64,000 nucleotides of DNA, from the NCBI GenBank assembly GCA_030429565.1, contig JAUIFE010000004.1, positions 284,848-348,847 of the forward strand, given 5' to 3'. How positions within the stretch are numbered: position 1 is the first letter of the stretch; every line of letters begins with the position of its first letter. The notes below the pieces were generated by a model. It saw only the letters and a list, made by a program, of their open reading frames with translations. It was not told the DNA's origin and made no database searches. The DNA is from Holophagae bacterium (GTDB lineage Bacteria > Acidobacteriota > Holophagae > Acanthopleuribacterales > Acanthopleuribacteraceae). The position numbers and the translations under genes were made by a program. Shown in pieces: positions 33,601 to 42,354 of the stretch.

Positions 33601-34359
33601 ATGGAACATTTGTACGATCAAAACGGTCATCGCAACATTTGGTTGGAAGATTTCGGGCACGGCTTAGCCGTGCAGGCCAACCAACACATGATCATTGACG
33701 ACGGCCAAGCACTGTTACTGGATCCCGGTGGCCACAAAGCCTTTAAACCTACGCTGGCGCAAGTCACCGGCTTGATTAGAGCCGCCGATTTGAAGTACTT
33801 ATTCTTGTCGCACCAAGATCCCGACATTGTGGCCGCGATTAACGGTTGGCTGCTGGCCTCCGACGCCCAGGCCTATTGCTCCAAGTTATGGGTGCGTTTT
33901 GTACCCCATTTCGGTTTGGATAAGTACCTGCAACATCGCTTGTTGGAAATTCCCGACGAAGGGATGACGCTGACCTTGGGCAACAGTAAACTGCACATGT
34001 TGCCCGCCCACTTTTTGCACTCAGCCGGCAACTTCCACCTGTTTGACCCGGTTTCGCGCATTCTCTACACCGGCGATTTGGGGGCTTCGATGGGCGCGGA
34101 CTACGCCTGGGTCGAGGATTTCGAAGATCACCGGCAGTATATGGAAGGCTTTCACCAGCGCTACATGGCCTGCAACAAAGCCATGCGCACCTGGGCGCGG
34201 ATGGTGCGTCGCTTGGATGTCGACATCATCGCGCCGCAACACGGTGCCGCCTTTCGCGGCCCGGAAATGGTCAATACCTTTCTCAATTGGGTCGAGGGTT
34301 TGGCGTGCGGGATTGACCTGCTCGACCGCGTTTACGAAGAGGCGGTGGCCGGCTTATGA
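33601..34359 (+). CDS. Metallo-beta-lactamase-fold di-iron protein, ODP/flavodiiron-like
   Basis: 252 aa from ATG 33601, after GGAG. It is the di-iron domain of the flavodiiron type without the flavodoxin part. Expected iron ligands are all present: His, Asp and Asp in LSHQDPDI (Asp replaces the usual Glu in the second position), His in HFLHSAGNF, Asp in YTGDLGAS and His in APQHGAAFRG. Stand-alone proteins of this kind include ODP of Treponema denticola, an oxygen sensor wired to chemotaxis. The neighbours (kinase, REC protein, roadblock, globin) favour a sensing role here over NO or oxygen reduction, which would need an electron-transfer partner. The stop overlaps the next gene by 4 nt. Confidence 0.85.
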   Translation: MEHLYDQNGHRNIWLEDFGHGLAVQANQHMIIDDGQALLLDPGGHKAFKPTLAQVTGLIRAADLKYLFLSHQDPDIVAAINGWLLASDAQAYCSKLWVRFVPHFGLDKYLQHRLLEIPDEGMTLTLGNSKLHMLPAHFLHSAGNFHLFDPVSRILYTGDLGASMGADYAWVEDFEDHRQYMEGFHQRYMACNKAMRTWARMVRRLDVDIIAPQHGAAFRGPEMVNTFLNWVEGLACGIDLLDRVYEEAVAGL

Positions 34360-35228
34360 AACGCATTCTCGTACTTGAGGACGAGTTCTTTTTGCTCGAC
34401 TCAATGACCCGTTACCTGCGCGGCATGGCCGATGTGCGGGTTTACGGTTACAGCACCCTCAAGGCCGCCTGCCAAGGTTTGCGCGATCATCCGCCCGACT
34501 TGGTTTTCTCCGATATTCGTTTGCCCGACGGCTCCGGCTTGGGTTTGATTGACGAGATGCGCAAGCTGGGTACGGGCGCACCCCTGGTGTTTATTTCGGC
34601 ATACAGCGCCGACCACCGCCATGCGATTCCCAATACCGGCAACATCACCGTTTTGGAAAAGCCGATCACGCTTAAACAGTTACGCGACCTTGCCGAACAA
34701 AAATTGAGTCGTCCCGACGATTCCGGTGAGTTTCAATTCGATCTGTCCGACTATCTGCAAATTGCCGCCATGGGTCGTCATTCGGTGCGCATCAGTTGTG
34801 GCGATTGCGGATCGATCACGATTCTCGATGGACAACCTTGGCATGCCGAGGACCGCGACGGCACCGGGGTGCCCGCCTTCAACCGCATCGTTGCTACTTG
34901 GGAGTGCCACAAGCAAGAGATGTCGGTGATTTGCAGCCAGCAGGATCGCGCCGGTGTGGGTCCGCAAACGCTGAACGGTTCGCTTGACGGCTTGCTACTC
35001 GACGCCCTACGCGCGGTCGATGAGGCCGTCCGTGATCAACCCGCCGTCACGACGCCGGCCGGCGACTTTGACCACATCTACGAACACGGTGTCGAGGCCA
35101 TGCTTGAACGCGACTACGCCGCCGCGCAGCGCGCTTTTGCCGCCGCCGCCCAAATTCAACCCGACAACAAGTTGGTGCGCGCCAACTTGGATCGGCTTAC
35201 CGTTCTACTTCAACAACAAGTGGGTTAA
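34356..35228 (+). CDS. Response regulator: REC + PATAN/DUF4388 + TPR-like tail
   Basis: 290 aa from ATG 34356, coupled to the ODP-like gene by an ATGA overlap. The receiver (1-~118) is intact: acidic pair in LVLEDEFF, phospho-Asp in LVFSDIRLPDG, Ser in FISAYS and Lys in LEKPIT. Residues ~125-225 form a PATAN/DUF4388 domain (FDLSDYLQIAAMG, SITILDGQPWHAE), a non-DNA-binding output module found in cyanobacterial and other signalling regulators. The end (~245-285) has one TPR-like unit. Output is therefore by protein contact, not transcription. The kinase upstream is the obvious phosphodonor. Confidence 0.87.
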   Translation: MKRILVLEDEFFLLDSMTRYLRGMADVRVYGYSTLKAACQGLRDHPPDLVFSDIRLPDGSGLGLIDEMRKLGTGAPLVFISAYSADHRHAIPNTGNITVLEKPITLKQLRDLAEQKLSRPDDSGEFQFDLSDYLQIAAMGRHSVRISCGDCGSITILDGQPWHAEDRDGTGVPAFNRIVATWECHKQEMSVICSQQDRAGVGPQTLNGSLDGLLLDALRAVDEAVRDQPAVTTPAGDFDHIYEHGVEAMLERDYAAAQRAFAAAAQIQPDNKLVRANLDRLTVLLQQQVG

Positions 35229-35367
35229 TCGGAGCCTTCACCAGGTGTGGTTGCCGACGCGGCAACGGCGCCGCGCACCACCTGCGACAAAACCTGGTGA
35301 GAACTTCGCGCCCAGCCCAAACCCTGTTTTACAGCGTTTGGTCGACGAACAGCCAAAGGAGACCGTG

Positions 35368-36159
35368 ATGAGTGTTCGGCTTGCGATTACCAGTCAAAAG
35401 GGCGGCGTGGGCAAATCCACGTTGGCGCTTAATTTGGCCTTTACCTTTGCCCAAATGGGGTACCCCACCGTGCTGGTCGATACCGATCCGCAATCCGCGG
35501 TTAATCTCAATCTCGCCAAGGGCGAGTCTGAGTTCGTCGGCTTGGCGCAACTCATCAAAAACCCCAACTCTTTAGGCTCGGTGCTGCTCGCCACCAATCA
35601 TCCCAACCTGCGCCTGCTGCCTAAGGGGCGCATGGCCGCCAAAGCCGCGCCCGCTTTCGAATGGGCGCTTTATCGCGAAGGGGTGTTGCAAAAGGTGGTT
35701 AATGACCCTTTACTGGCCGACGCCTTGGTCATTTTCGATACGCCCGCCGGGCTCGGTATGATCCCCCGCGCCGTTCTGCGTGTCGCCACCCATGCCTTGA
35801 CCCCGTTTCGACCGGATCAACTCAACCTGCGCTCCATGAACCAATTGATGGAAACGCTGGATTTCATTCAAACCGAGGAGAACCCGCAACTGCAATTCCT
35901 CGGTTTCGTCCTCAACATGTTTGTGCGCGAACGGGCCGCCGATTTGCGTGTGGTCGCCGATCTGTGGCGCGACATTCCCATGGTGTTGGACTGCGTCATT
36001 CCGTTTAGCGAAAAGTTTGCCGGTTCGCAGGAGGCCGGTATCCCGGTTGCCGCCTACAGCGACAGCATTGAATCGCGTCGTTTCCGGCAATTGGCCAATG
36101 AGTGCCTGCAAAATATGGTCGCCAAGGGAGAAACCCATGAAATTCGACAGCTCGTATGA
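35368..36159 (+). CDS. ParA/MinD-family ATPase
   Basis: 263 aa from ATG 35368 (AAAGGAG upstream); a longer frame would run into the REC gene. It has the deviant Walker A QKGGVGKST, switch I-like DTDPQSAVN and Walker B-like VIFDTPAGLG. No ParB gene or parS-like repeats are nearby, so chromosome segregation is unlikely; orphan ParA proteins often position chemosensory arrays or other cargos (ParC, PpfA). Within this cluster, spatial positioning of the sensor complex is a reasonable guess. The following roadblock gene begins 23 nt before its stop. Confidence 0.88.
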   Translation: MSVRLAITSQKGGVGKSTLALNLAFTFAQMGYPTVLVDTDPQSAVNLNLAKGESEFVGLAQLIKNPNSLGSVLLATNHPNLRLLPKGRMAAKAAPAFEWALYREGVLQKVVNDPLLADALVIFDTPAGLGMIPRAVLRVATHALTPFRPDQLNLRSMNQLMETLDFIQTEENPQLQFLGFVLNMFVRERAADLRVVADLWRDIPMVLDCVIPFSEKFAGSQEAGIPVAAYSDSIESRRFRQLANECLQNMVAKGETHEIRQLV

Positions 36160-36664
36160 TCGCAGTAAGGCACGCCGATTGGTTGCCGATCTGCAACAGC
36201 GCAAAAGTCAAAGCAAACTCAAAGCCGGCGCCACAGGTGCCGCCATGGCGCTACCGACCGGCTCAATGCCGTCGCTTGATGTCAACGATCCCGGCATATA
36301 TCGCCAAGACGTCATCAACGGCCTGCTTGATTGGCTGCTCAGCACCGAAGGCATGGCGCGTGTAATGCTGGTTGATCAGCGTGGCTTGGTGGTGGCCGAA
36401 CGCGGTGATCAGGGCGATTGGGACATGGAGTCGCTAGGCTGTCACATGGTCGAAGCGATGGGTTTGCTGTCGCGGGCACGCGAAGGCGGCGCCTGCCCCG
36501 AACTTATCATTTGGCAAAACGGCGATTGGTGGTTGGCGGCGGTCGAACTTTGCCTAGATCCCGAGTCGTTGGTGTTGGGGTTGGTATCGACCACCGCACA
36601 AATGCCCGAATCACTTGCTTTTTTCCGCGGTCGGTTGGTCGAACGACTGCGCGGTGAACGCTAA
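36137..36664 (+). CDS. Second roadblock/LC7-like protein
   Basis: 175 aa from ATG 36137, after AAGGGAG and overlapping the ParA-like gene by 23 nt. The first ~55 residues are basic and probably unstructured (SKARRLVADLQQRKSQSKLK). The rest is a roadblock-like domain (LDWLLSTEGMARVMLVDQRG, VVAERGDQGDW, ELIIWQNGDWWLAAV) that is more divergent than the one at 33136. The basic tail could contact the ParA-like protein or DNA. Translational coupling to the ATPase implies they act together. Confidence 0.75.
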   Translation: MKFDSSYDRSKARRLVADLQQRKSQSKLKAGATGAAMALPTGSMPSLDVNDPGIYRQDVINGLLDWLLSTEGMARVMLVDQRGLVVAERGDQGDWDMESLGCHMVEAMGLLSRAREGGACPELIIWQNGDWWLAAVELCLDPESLVLGLVSTTAQMPESLAFFRGRLVERLRGER

Positions 36665-36736
36665 ATCCGGCGCGCGCTAAAACCGGCGTGCGGGCCATCG
36701 AGTAACCTGAACCGAAAGCGAACGAGGAGGGGTGTT

Positions 36737-37168
36737 GTGCGTAAAGAGACGGTGGTGAGTAAAGTGACAGATGAACAATTGCACAGGGTTGAACGGTCCT
36801 ATGGGCGTTGTACCCTTAGCGCCGGATTTTTTGATGATTTTTACCGCAACTTCCTCGGTGCCTCGCCCGCGATTGCGCCTTACTTCAGCAAAACCGACAT
36901 GGCCAAACAGAAACAATTACTGCGGGCGGGGATTAGCCACATGATCCTCGCCGCCAAAGGCAACAGCATCTCCCAAAAAAAGATCAAGCAACTGGGCGAA
37001 AGCCATAATCGCCAACATTTTAATGTTAAGCCGGCACTCTACAAGTTGTGGGAACAATCCTTGCTCAAGACCGTGCAAGCGCACGATCCTGATTACGGGA
37101 TCGACCTACAAATAGCTTGGCACAACGTGCTTTCGATTGGGGTGGAACAAATTAAGTCGGCTTATTAA
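36737..37168 (+). CDS. Single-domain globin
   Basis: 143 aa from GTG 36737, preceded by GAGGAGGGG. It shows the pattern of bacterial globins: FFDDFYRNFL (helix B), IAPYFSKTDMAKQKQLLRAG (CD corner Phe and a Gln-containing E helix), then GESHNRQHFNVKPALYKLW, where a His supplies the proximal haem ligand. It should bind O2 or NO. As the last gene of the cluster (72 nt after the second roadblock gene), it could be a second gas-binding input beside the di-iron protein, or an NO/O2 scavenger protecting it. The stop overlaps that of the convergent NRPS gene by 4 nt. Confidence 0.85.
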   Translation: MRKETVVSKVTDEQLHRVERSYGRCTLSAGFFDDFYRNFLGASPAIAPYFSKTDMAKQKQLLRAGISHMILAAKGNSISQKKIKQLGESHNRQHFNVKPALYKLWEQSLLKTVQAHDPDYGIDLQIAWHNVLSIGVEQIKSAY

Positions 37169-40100
37169 CCGGCTGCGCGCGGCACCAAACCCAAGGCCGA
37201 CAACGAGGCGTCGGGCGTGTCCAGAATGCGCAACAGCATCGATTCGCAGGAGCTCACCAGCGAGTGGACAATGTCTTCACGCAGGCGGTGCTCGTCATAA
37301 GCAAAGCGCCATTCCAGTTCTGGACCGACCGTGACAAATACCGTCAACACAAACGGGTAGTGTTCGAACTGGTAGTGCGGCGTCATCGTCAGTGCTCCGG
37401 CGGATTGCGGTTGCCATGCCGGTTGCAGCAAAAAGACGTGGTCGTACATCGGGGTGTTCGGACAGATTTCGTGCGGCGGCAGCGGCGTGGGTAACTCCAT
37501 TTCAGCCGTGAGCGCCTGGGTATGGCGCACCAAATCGGCAAAATGGTGTTCGCGCTCCAAATGCAGGCACCAAGGCACCAGGTATTGGAACAAGCCCAGC
37601 ATGTTCTGCGCATCACCCAGCGCCGCCGGTCGACCGGAAAGGGCGGTGCCAAAGACGGGATCGGGACGCTGTCCTTGGCGTGCCAGCGACAAACCCCACA
37701 AGGCTTTGAGGGCACTGTTTAGCGCCAGGCCGTGTCCTTGGCACCAGCGCGTGAGGCGGGTCACCAATGCTTGTGGCCAGGTGACCGTGAAGCTGCGCGG
37801 TCGCGGCGGTTCTTCGCACGGCGTTGCCAGCAATTGCGGTTGTGTTTTGTTTTGGTAGTCCAACCAAAAGGCGCGGGCCGCCTCGTGATCGCGGCCGTGT
37901 AGCCAATGGGTATAGTCGCGGAAGGGTGGGCGGTGATGCAGTTTTGGTGGTTCGCCGTTGAGAAACGCCTGGTAACTGATCAGCCACTCGTCGAGGAGTT
38001 GGTAGAAGCTGCGGGTGTCGGCGAGGAGTGGATGCAGCCATACCACCATTTCGTGGTCTTCGCCGCTATAGCGCAGCCACATCACCTGAAACAGGTCGTC
38101 ACGGCCCGCTTGCTCGCGTTGTTCGCGTTTGGCTTCATGGGCCCGTTCGATTTGTTCCGGGGCATGGTAATGGCTGAGGTCGACCCAGCTCAATTGGGGC
38201 GCGGCAAGTTTGCGGGTCCACTGCAGCGGGGCTTCGTTTTGGGGTAACAGAAATGCCGACCGCAACACCGCGTGTCGTTTTGCCAAGCCGATCCAGGCGC
38301 GTTCGGCGGCGTCGACTTCCAATCGGCCGGCCAATTTAAAACTGTGTTGGCGCAGGTAAAGTGGTTTTTTTGCGATCGCTTCCGCGTGCAACATGCCTGT
38401 TTGCCAGGCCGATGTGGTGGTCATATCGGCGATGTCGGCGACTTTGACACTATGCTGCGCCAAGAGGTCGTCGAACGTGGTCAGGTCCAAATGGTGTAAG
38501 CCGAAGTCAATCGGCGTCGGCCATGTCGTTTTGCGCCGGCAACAAGTGTCGATCATGTCTTCCAGCGTATTCGCCAATTGCGTGGCAAAGGTGCCGCCGT
38601 CGCAGCGAATTGTTTCCCAGTCGAGTGTGCCCGTCATGTGCAGGCAGCCTTGCCATACCCAAAAACGCAGCGTCAGCGGGAAACGCGCCGCATTCAATCG
38701 GGCGCCGTGACGGCAGGGGGCCTGTTCGAGAGTGCCCAACAGGTTTTGTTCCGGTAAGTCGGTATCGAGACGACCGCACCAGACCAGGTGAATCGCCGGC
38801 TCACGCTGGCTGAGTTGTGTGGGTTGGTTCGGCAGACGACGGTGGTTTTCTTTGGTTGCGCGAATCCATTGCGCCCAGCTTTCGCCCTGTGTCGGCAGCG
38901 GCAAAGCGCACAGTCGGGTGTGCCCGGCCACCGCGTGGCTGAAATCGGGGCCGCCGACCAGACGGCGTTGATCGTCGCGAAGCCACAGCAGGCGTGGCAA
39001 GGTCCAACTCGGCATGGCGTCGGCCAGTTTAGCCAAGGCGGCCGCCACCAGCTCAATCGCTCGGCAGCGGAAGGGTTTGCCGGCGCCGATCATCAGCGCG
39101 CGTGTTTGCGAACGATCCCATTCATAACGGAAGGGCACGCGCTCTGTCGGTGTCGCGGGCAAGCGACTCACCGAGAGGCCCGCGTCCAAGGCGGCGTAGG
39201 GCTCAAGCTGACTCAGCGGCGATTCCGGTTGTTGCGCAAATTGTACCGGCCGACCCGCCGCGAGGTCGCGATATGCCTGTTCCAAATCGCGGCGCAACAC
39301 CAGCATGTCGTGTTCGTCGCAAAGTAAGGGACTGGCCGCGATTACCAACGTCCGTTCGTCTATCAAGTAAACGGCCCAGCCAGGTTCGGCATCGGCGCGA
39401 AAGTGTTTGAGGACGGTTGTTTCCGCACTTTCGCCGGCGGCCGCCGTCAGGTGGTTGAGCGCCGGCTGCTTTTGGCACAACACCGCGCGTCGTCGGTTGG
39501 GGAACACGCGCGCCAAACCTGGGTGTTGCTGAGCCACGTAGGTAGCCGCCTGTTCCAGAAGAGCCCCGTCGGGTTTCAGCAGGGGTTTGGTCACCGCCAA
39601 CACCGCACCGAGTTGGTCGGGGCCTTCCATCCATAGATCTTGTTGGTGGAGGTTGAGCGGGAAACGCTCGGTCGCGCTGACGGCACCTGTCGTGGGTGGT
39701 AGCGGCAGGGGCGCACCTTGTTTATCAATTTCGGCGGCCAGCTCGGCCAGCACCGGGTAATGGAATAAATGAGCGATGGTTAACCCACTTAAGCCTTCCG
39801 GTAACGCCGATATCACGTGAATCGCGGTGAGCGAATCGCCGCCCAATTCGAAAAAATGATCGTCGGCGCCGACGTTGGCGTGGCCCAAGACGGATTGCCA
39901 AATGCCGACCAACAAACGTTCCCCATCGGTGGTTGGCGCGCGGTAAGCTCGTTGCCCGGATCGCGTGACGTGCGGCAGTGCTTTGCGGTCGACCTTACCG
40001 CTGCTGTTGCGCGGCAGTTGGTCGAGCGCCACAAAGTGATGGGGAACCATGTGTTGCAGCAAGCGTTGCGCCAAGAGTGCCCGTGGATGGTTGGCGAGGT

Positions 40101-42018
40101 TTTGCGCCACCGCCGCGTTGGGCACGTAATAAGCCAGCAATTGAACCCGCGCCGCGGCATTGCGCGCCACCACAATCACCGCTTCATCGACCGCCTCACA
40201 GCGTTCCATTTGATACTTAATCTCGCCCAACTCGACGCGATAACCGTTTATTTTGACTTGATCGTCGCGCCGTCCGACGAACACCATGTTACCGTCGGGG
40301 CGGTGGTAGCCAAGGTCGCCCGTGCGGTACCAAATCCCCGCGTCAATCGGGTTGTCGGCAAACTTCGCCGCCTGTTGTTCGGGGCGGTGCAGGTAGCCGC
40401 GCGCGACGCCGCGTCCGGCAAAACACAGTTCGCCGACCACACCGGGTGGTACCAGGCGACCCTGTGGATCGACAATGTACGCGCGCAGGAAGGGGAGTGG
40501 GCGACCGATGGGGATGGCCTGATCCGCATCAGCGTCGGCCGGCACTTGGAAAAAGGCGGCACAAACCGAGGTTTCGGTGGGACCGTAGGCGTTAATCGTC
40601 CGTTTGTGTTTGGCCAACCGCAGCAGGTCTTCGCGGATCGGCGCTTCGCCGGCGGAAATGATCGTTTGAAGCGGGGCAAGCACGCTGTCGTCCAGTTCGT
40701 GCAAGTACGCCGGCGGGAAGGTGGCGTGGCTGACCGAAAATTTGTCGATTAATGCGGCCAAACGATGGTGGTTGGCAACGTCGGCCGCTTCGGCAATCAC
40801 CAGTGCGGCCCCGGCCAACAGGGCCGAAAAGATTTCAGAAAGCGAGGCGTCAAAAGCCGGTGAGGCCAGTTGCAGCACGCGTGCTTGTGGGGTTACCGCG
40901 AAACCGTCGATTTGGGCGTGAATCATACTGTCAAACTGGTCGTGTTGAACCTGCACCGCCTTGGGGTGACCGGTCGAACCCGAGGTGTAAATGGTGTAGG
41001 CGAGATCGCGTCCCGTAAGCGGCGTATTGCCGCCACGATGTTCGCCATGCCAAACCAAGCGATCGAGGCGGACGACCTTGGCGTCACAGTCCTGAATCAC
41101 CTTGGGCGGTGGTCCGTAACACAGCACGACTTTAGGGGCGGCGTCGTCGAGCATAAAGACGAGGCGTTGCTCGGGTGATTTGGGATCGAGCGGCAAGTAC
41201 ACGCCGCCCGCTTTCAGCGTTGCCAGGACCAATAGCGGCAGGTAGGCGCGGCGGTCGGGAAAAACCGCGACCAGGTCTCCCGTTTGCAGGTCGAGCGTAT
41301 CGCGGAGCAGGTAAGCGAGGAAGTTGCTCTGCTGATCCAGCAAGCGGTAGCTCCAGCGCAAATCGTCGCCGAGTACAGCGGCATGGTCGGGGAAACGCGC
41401 GGCGATGGCGCTGAACTGTTGATGGAGCGTCGGCCGTGGGTCCGTTTGGTCGGGCGCATCGGGTTGAAAGGCACGCAGCAAGCGTTCACGGTCAGATGGC
41501 GGTAAAAATCGCACGGGATCATCGCCGTCCTCGGCCCTGGCCGTGTGGGCCAGGTAGCGCGCCACCATGTCGGCAAATCCGGCGCCAAGTTCCGCGGCGT
41601 CGGCGCTGACTTGCACGTCGAGATGGTCATCCGTGCACGACGCGTGAATGTGCAGTGCCGCGGACGCGGCGGAAGCATTTTCCCAGGTCAGCACCACATT
41701 CCACAAGGTGTCGTCGGCGTCGGCCGCCATGTCGATCCAGGCGGTGGTGCCGTCGTCCGTTGGGGAACTCAGGCGCCGTTGATCCGCGCAACACCACAGG
41801 ACACGCGGCGTTTCGCCTCCGTTGAGGTAATTCAGTGTGGTCAGACAGTGTTCGGCAAAGCCTTCGGCCGCGTTGTGATCGGCTTCAGGGTCGCGGGTGA
41901 TCGCGATGGATGCCCTTTCGCGGCCACTGCCGCGTGGCAGGCCGGGCGGCGCCCAGAGCAGCACTTGTTTGGCTTGTGGGTGGGTCAGTTCAATGGGTTC
42001 AATGGTATTGGCCGGCAT
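37165..42018 (-). CDS. NRPS: partial C-like region, A (Tyr-type code), PCP, degenerate E-like and C-like domains
   Basis: 1617 aa from ATG 42018. Residues ~1-190 resemble the C-terminal part of a condensation domain. The adenylation domain (~200-690) has YTIYTSGSTG, INAYGPTE, YRTGDLGYH and NSSGKVDRK. Hand alignment to GrsA gives specificity residues D-A-S-T-I-A-A-V-C-K, one off the Tyr code DASTVAAVCK. PCP: ELGGDSLTAIH (Ser near 726). Residues ~786-1150 resemble an epimerisation domain, but the HHxxxD motif reads SPLLCDE. Residues ~1180-1600 are C-like, with HPLLADT for HHxxxDG. There is no thioesterase, reductase or other NRPS gene nearby. It may act with trans partners, or load Tyr on a carrier only. 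GC is like that of the neighbours. Confidence 0.88.
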   Translation of the reverse strand: MPANTIEPIELTHPQAKQVLLWAPPGLPRGSGRERASIAITRDPEADHNAAEGFAEHCLTTLNYLNGGETPRVLWCCADQRRLSSPTDDGTTAWIDMAADADDTLWNVVLTWENASAASAALHIHASCTDDHLDVQVSADAAELGAGFADMVARYLAHTARAEDGDDPVRFLPPSDRERLLRAFQPDAPDQTDPRPTLHQQFSAIAARFPDHAAVLGDDLRWSYRLLDQQSNFLAYLLRDTLDLQTGDLVAVFPDRRAYLPLLVLATLKAGGVYLPLDPKSPEQRLVFMLDDAAPKVVLCYGPPPKVIQDCDAKVVRLDRLVWHGEHRGGNTPLTGRDLAYTIYTSGSTGHPKAVQVQHDQFDSMIHAQIDGFAVTPQARVLQLASPAFDASLSEIFSALLAGAALVIAEAADVANHHRLAALIDKFSVSHATFPPAYLHELDDSVLAPLQTIISAGEAPIREDLLRLAKHKRTINAYGPTETSVCAAFFQVPADADADQAIPIGRPLPFLRAYIVDPQGRLVPPGVVGELCFAGRGVARGYLHRPEQQAAKFADNPIDAGIWYRTGDLGYHRPDGNMVFVGRRDDQVKINGYRVELGEIKYQMERCEAVDEAVIVVARNAAARVQLLAYYVPNAAVAQNLANHPRALLAQRLLQHMVPHHFVALDQLPRNSSGKVDRKALPHVTRSGQRAYRAPTTDGERLLVGIWQSVLGHANVGADDHFFELGGDSLTAIHVISALPEGLSGLTIAHLFHYPVLAELAAEIDKQGAPLPLPPTTGAVSATERFPLNLHQQDLWMEGPDQLGAVLAVTKPLLKPDGALLEQAATYVAQQHPGLARVFPNRRRAVLCQKQPALNHLTAAAGESAETTVLKHFRADAEPGWAVYLIDERTLVIAASPLLCDEHDMLVLRRDLEQAYRDLAAGRPVQFAQQPESPLSQLEPYAALDAGLSVSRLPATPTERVPFRYEWDRSQTRALMIGAGKPFRCRAIELVAAALAKLADAMPSWTLPRLLWLRDDQRRLVGGPDFSHAVAGHTRLCALPLPTQGESWAQWIRATKENHRRLPNQPTQLSQREPAIHLVWCGRLDTDLPEQNLLGTLEQAPCRHGARLNAARFPLTLRFWVWQGCLHMTGTLDWETIRCDGGTFATQLANTLEDMIDTCCRRKTTWPTPIDFGLHHLDLTTFDDLLAQHSVKVADIADMTTTSAWQTGMLHAEAIAKKPLYLRQHSFKLAGRLEVDAAERAWIGLAKRHAVLRSAFLLPQNEAPLQWTRKLAAPQLSWVDLSHYHAPEQIERAHEAKREQREQAGRDDLFQVMWLRYSGEDHEMVVWLHPLLADTRSFYQLLDEWLISYQAFLNGEPPKLHHRPPFRDYTHWLHGRDHEAARAFWLDYQNKTQPQLLATPCEEPPRPRSFTVTWPQALVTRLTRWCQGHGLALNSALKALWGLSLARQGQRPDPVFGTALSGRPAALGDAQNMLGLFQYLVPWCLHLEREHHFADLVRHTQALTAEMELPTPLPPHEICPNTPMYDHVFLLQPAWQPQSAGALTMTPHYQFEHYPFVLTVFVTVGPELEWRFAYDEHRLREDIVHSLVSSCESMLLRILDTPDASLSALGLVPRAAG

Positions 42019-42354
42019 GTGTGCCCCTCGTCGGCGTCGCTAAGAAAAAGCCATTGTTGCGCAACGACGACAGGGACACAAGCGCAGAGAACGAGAAAAG
42101 TAAAAAATGTCGTAGAAGCCAAGCCACGGAGAAGCAGATAGTTAGCGAAAACTAATCGTTTTTTTTTAAGGTCAAAAAGGAGAAGCGCGGAAGATGCTAA
42201 GGAAAGGACGCGTTCGGTACCCGTGACTGTCAAGCCGGGCGTCCTTCAAACCTAAAATTGTTTTGCGATGTCGACTTGACGATCCACGCGCTGAAGGTTA
42301 CTCGCGTGGTCGGCATGCCGACACCGCCCTTGGTAGGGAATGGTTTTCCCGAAA
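42019..42354. other. Intergenic region upstream of the NRPS gene
   Basis: 336 nt. It contains a 14-bp perfect palindrome at 42309-42322 and, on the minus strand near 42236, a TTGACA hexamer without a convincing -10 partner. GAGGGG before 42018 is the NRPS ribosome site. Confidence 0.5.
42309..42322. promoter_or_regulatory. Perfect 14-bp palindrome
   Basis: GTCGGCATGCCGAC, with no loop, downstream of the thioredoxin-like gene and about 290 nt before the NRPS start. It could be a dimeric regulator site; no T-run follows it, so it is not a terminator. Confidence 0.3.

Noticed and set aside
34984-35367. Longer ParA-like frame beginning inside the REC gene
   Set aside because: It overlaps the REC-PATAN gene out of frame for about 240 nt; ATG 35368 has AAAGGAG and begins just before the Walker A motif as usual for the family.
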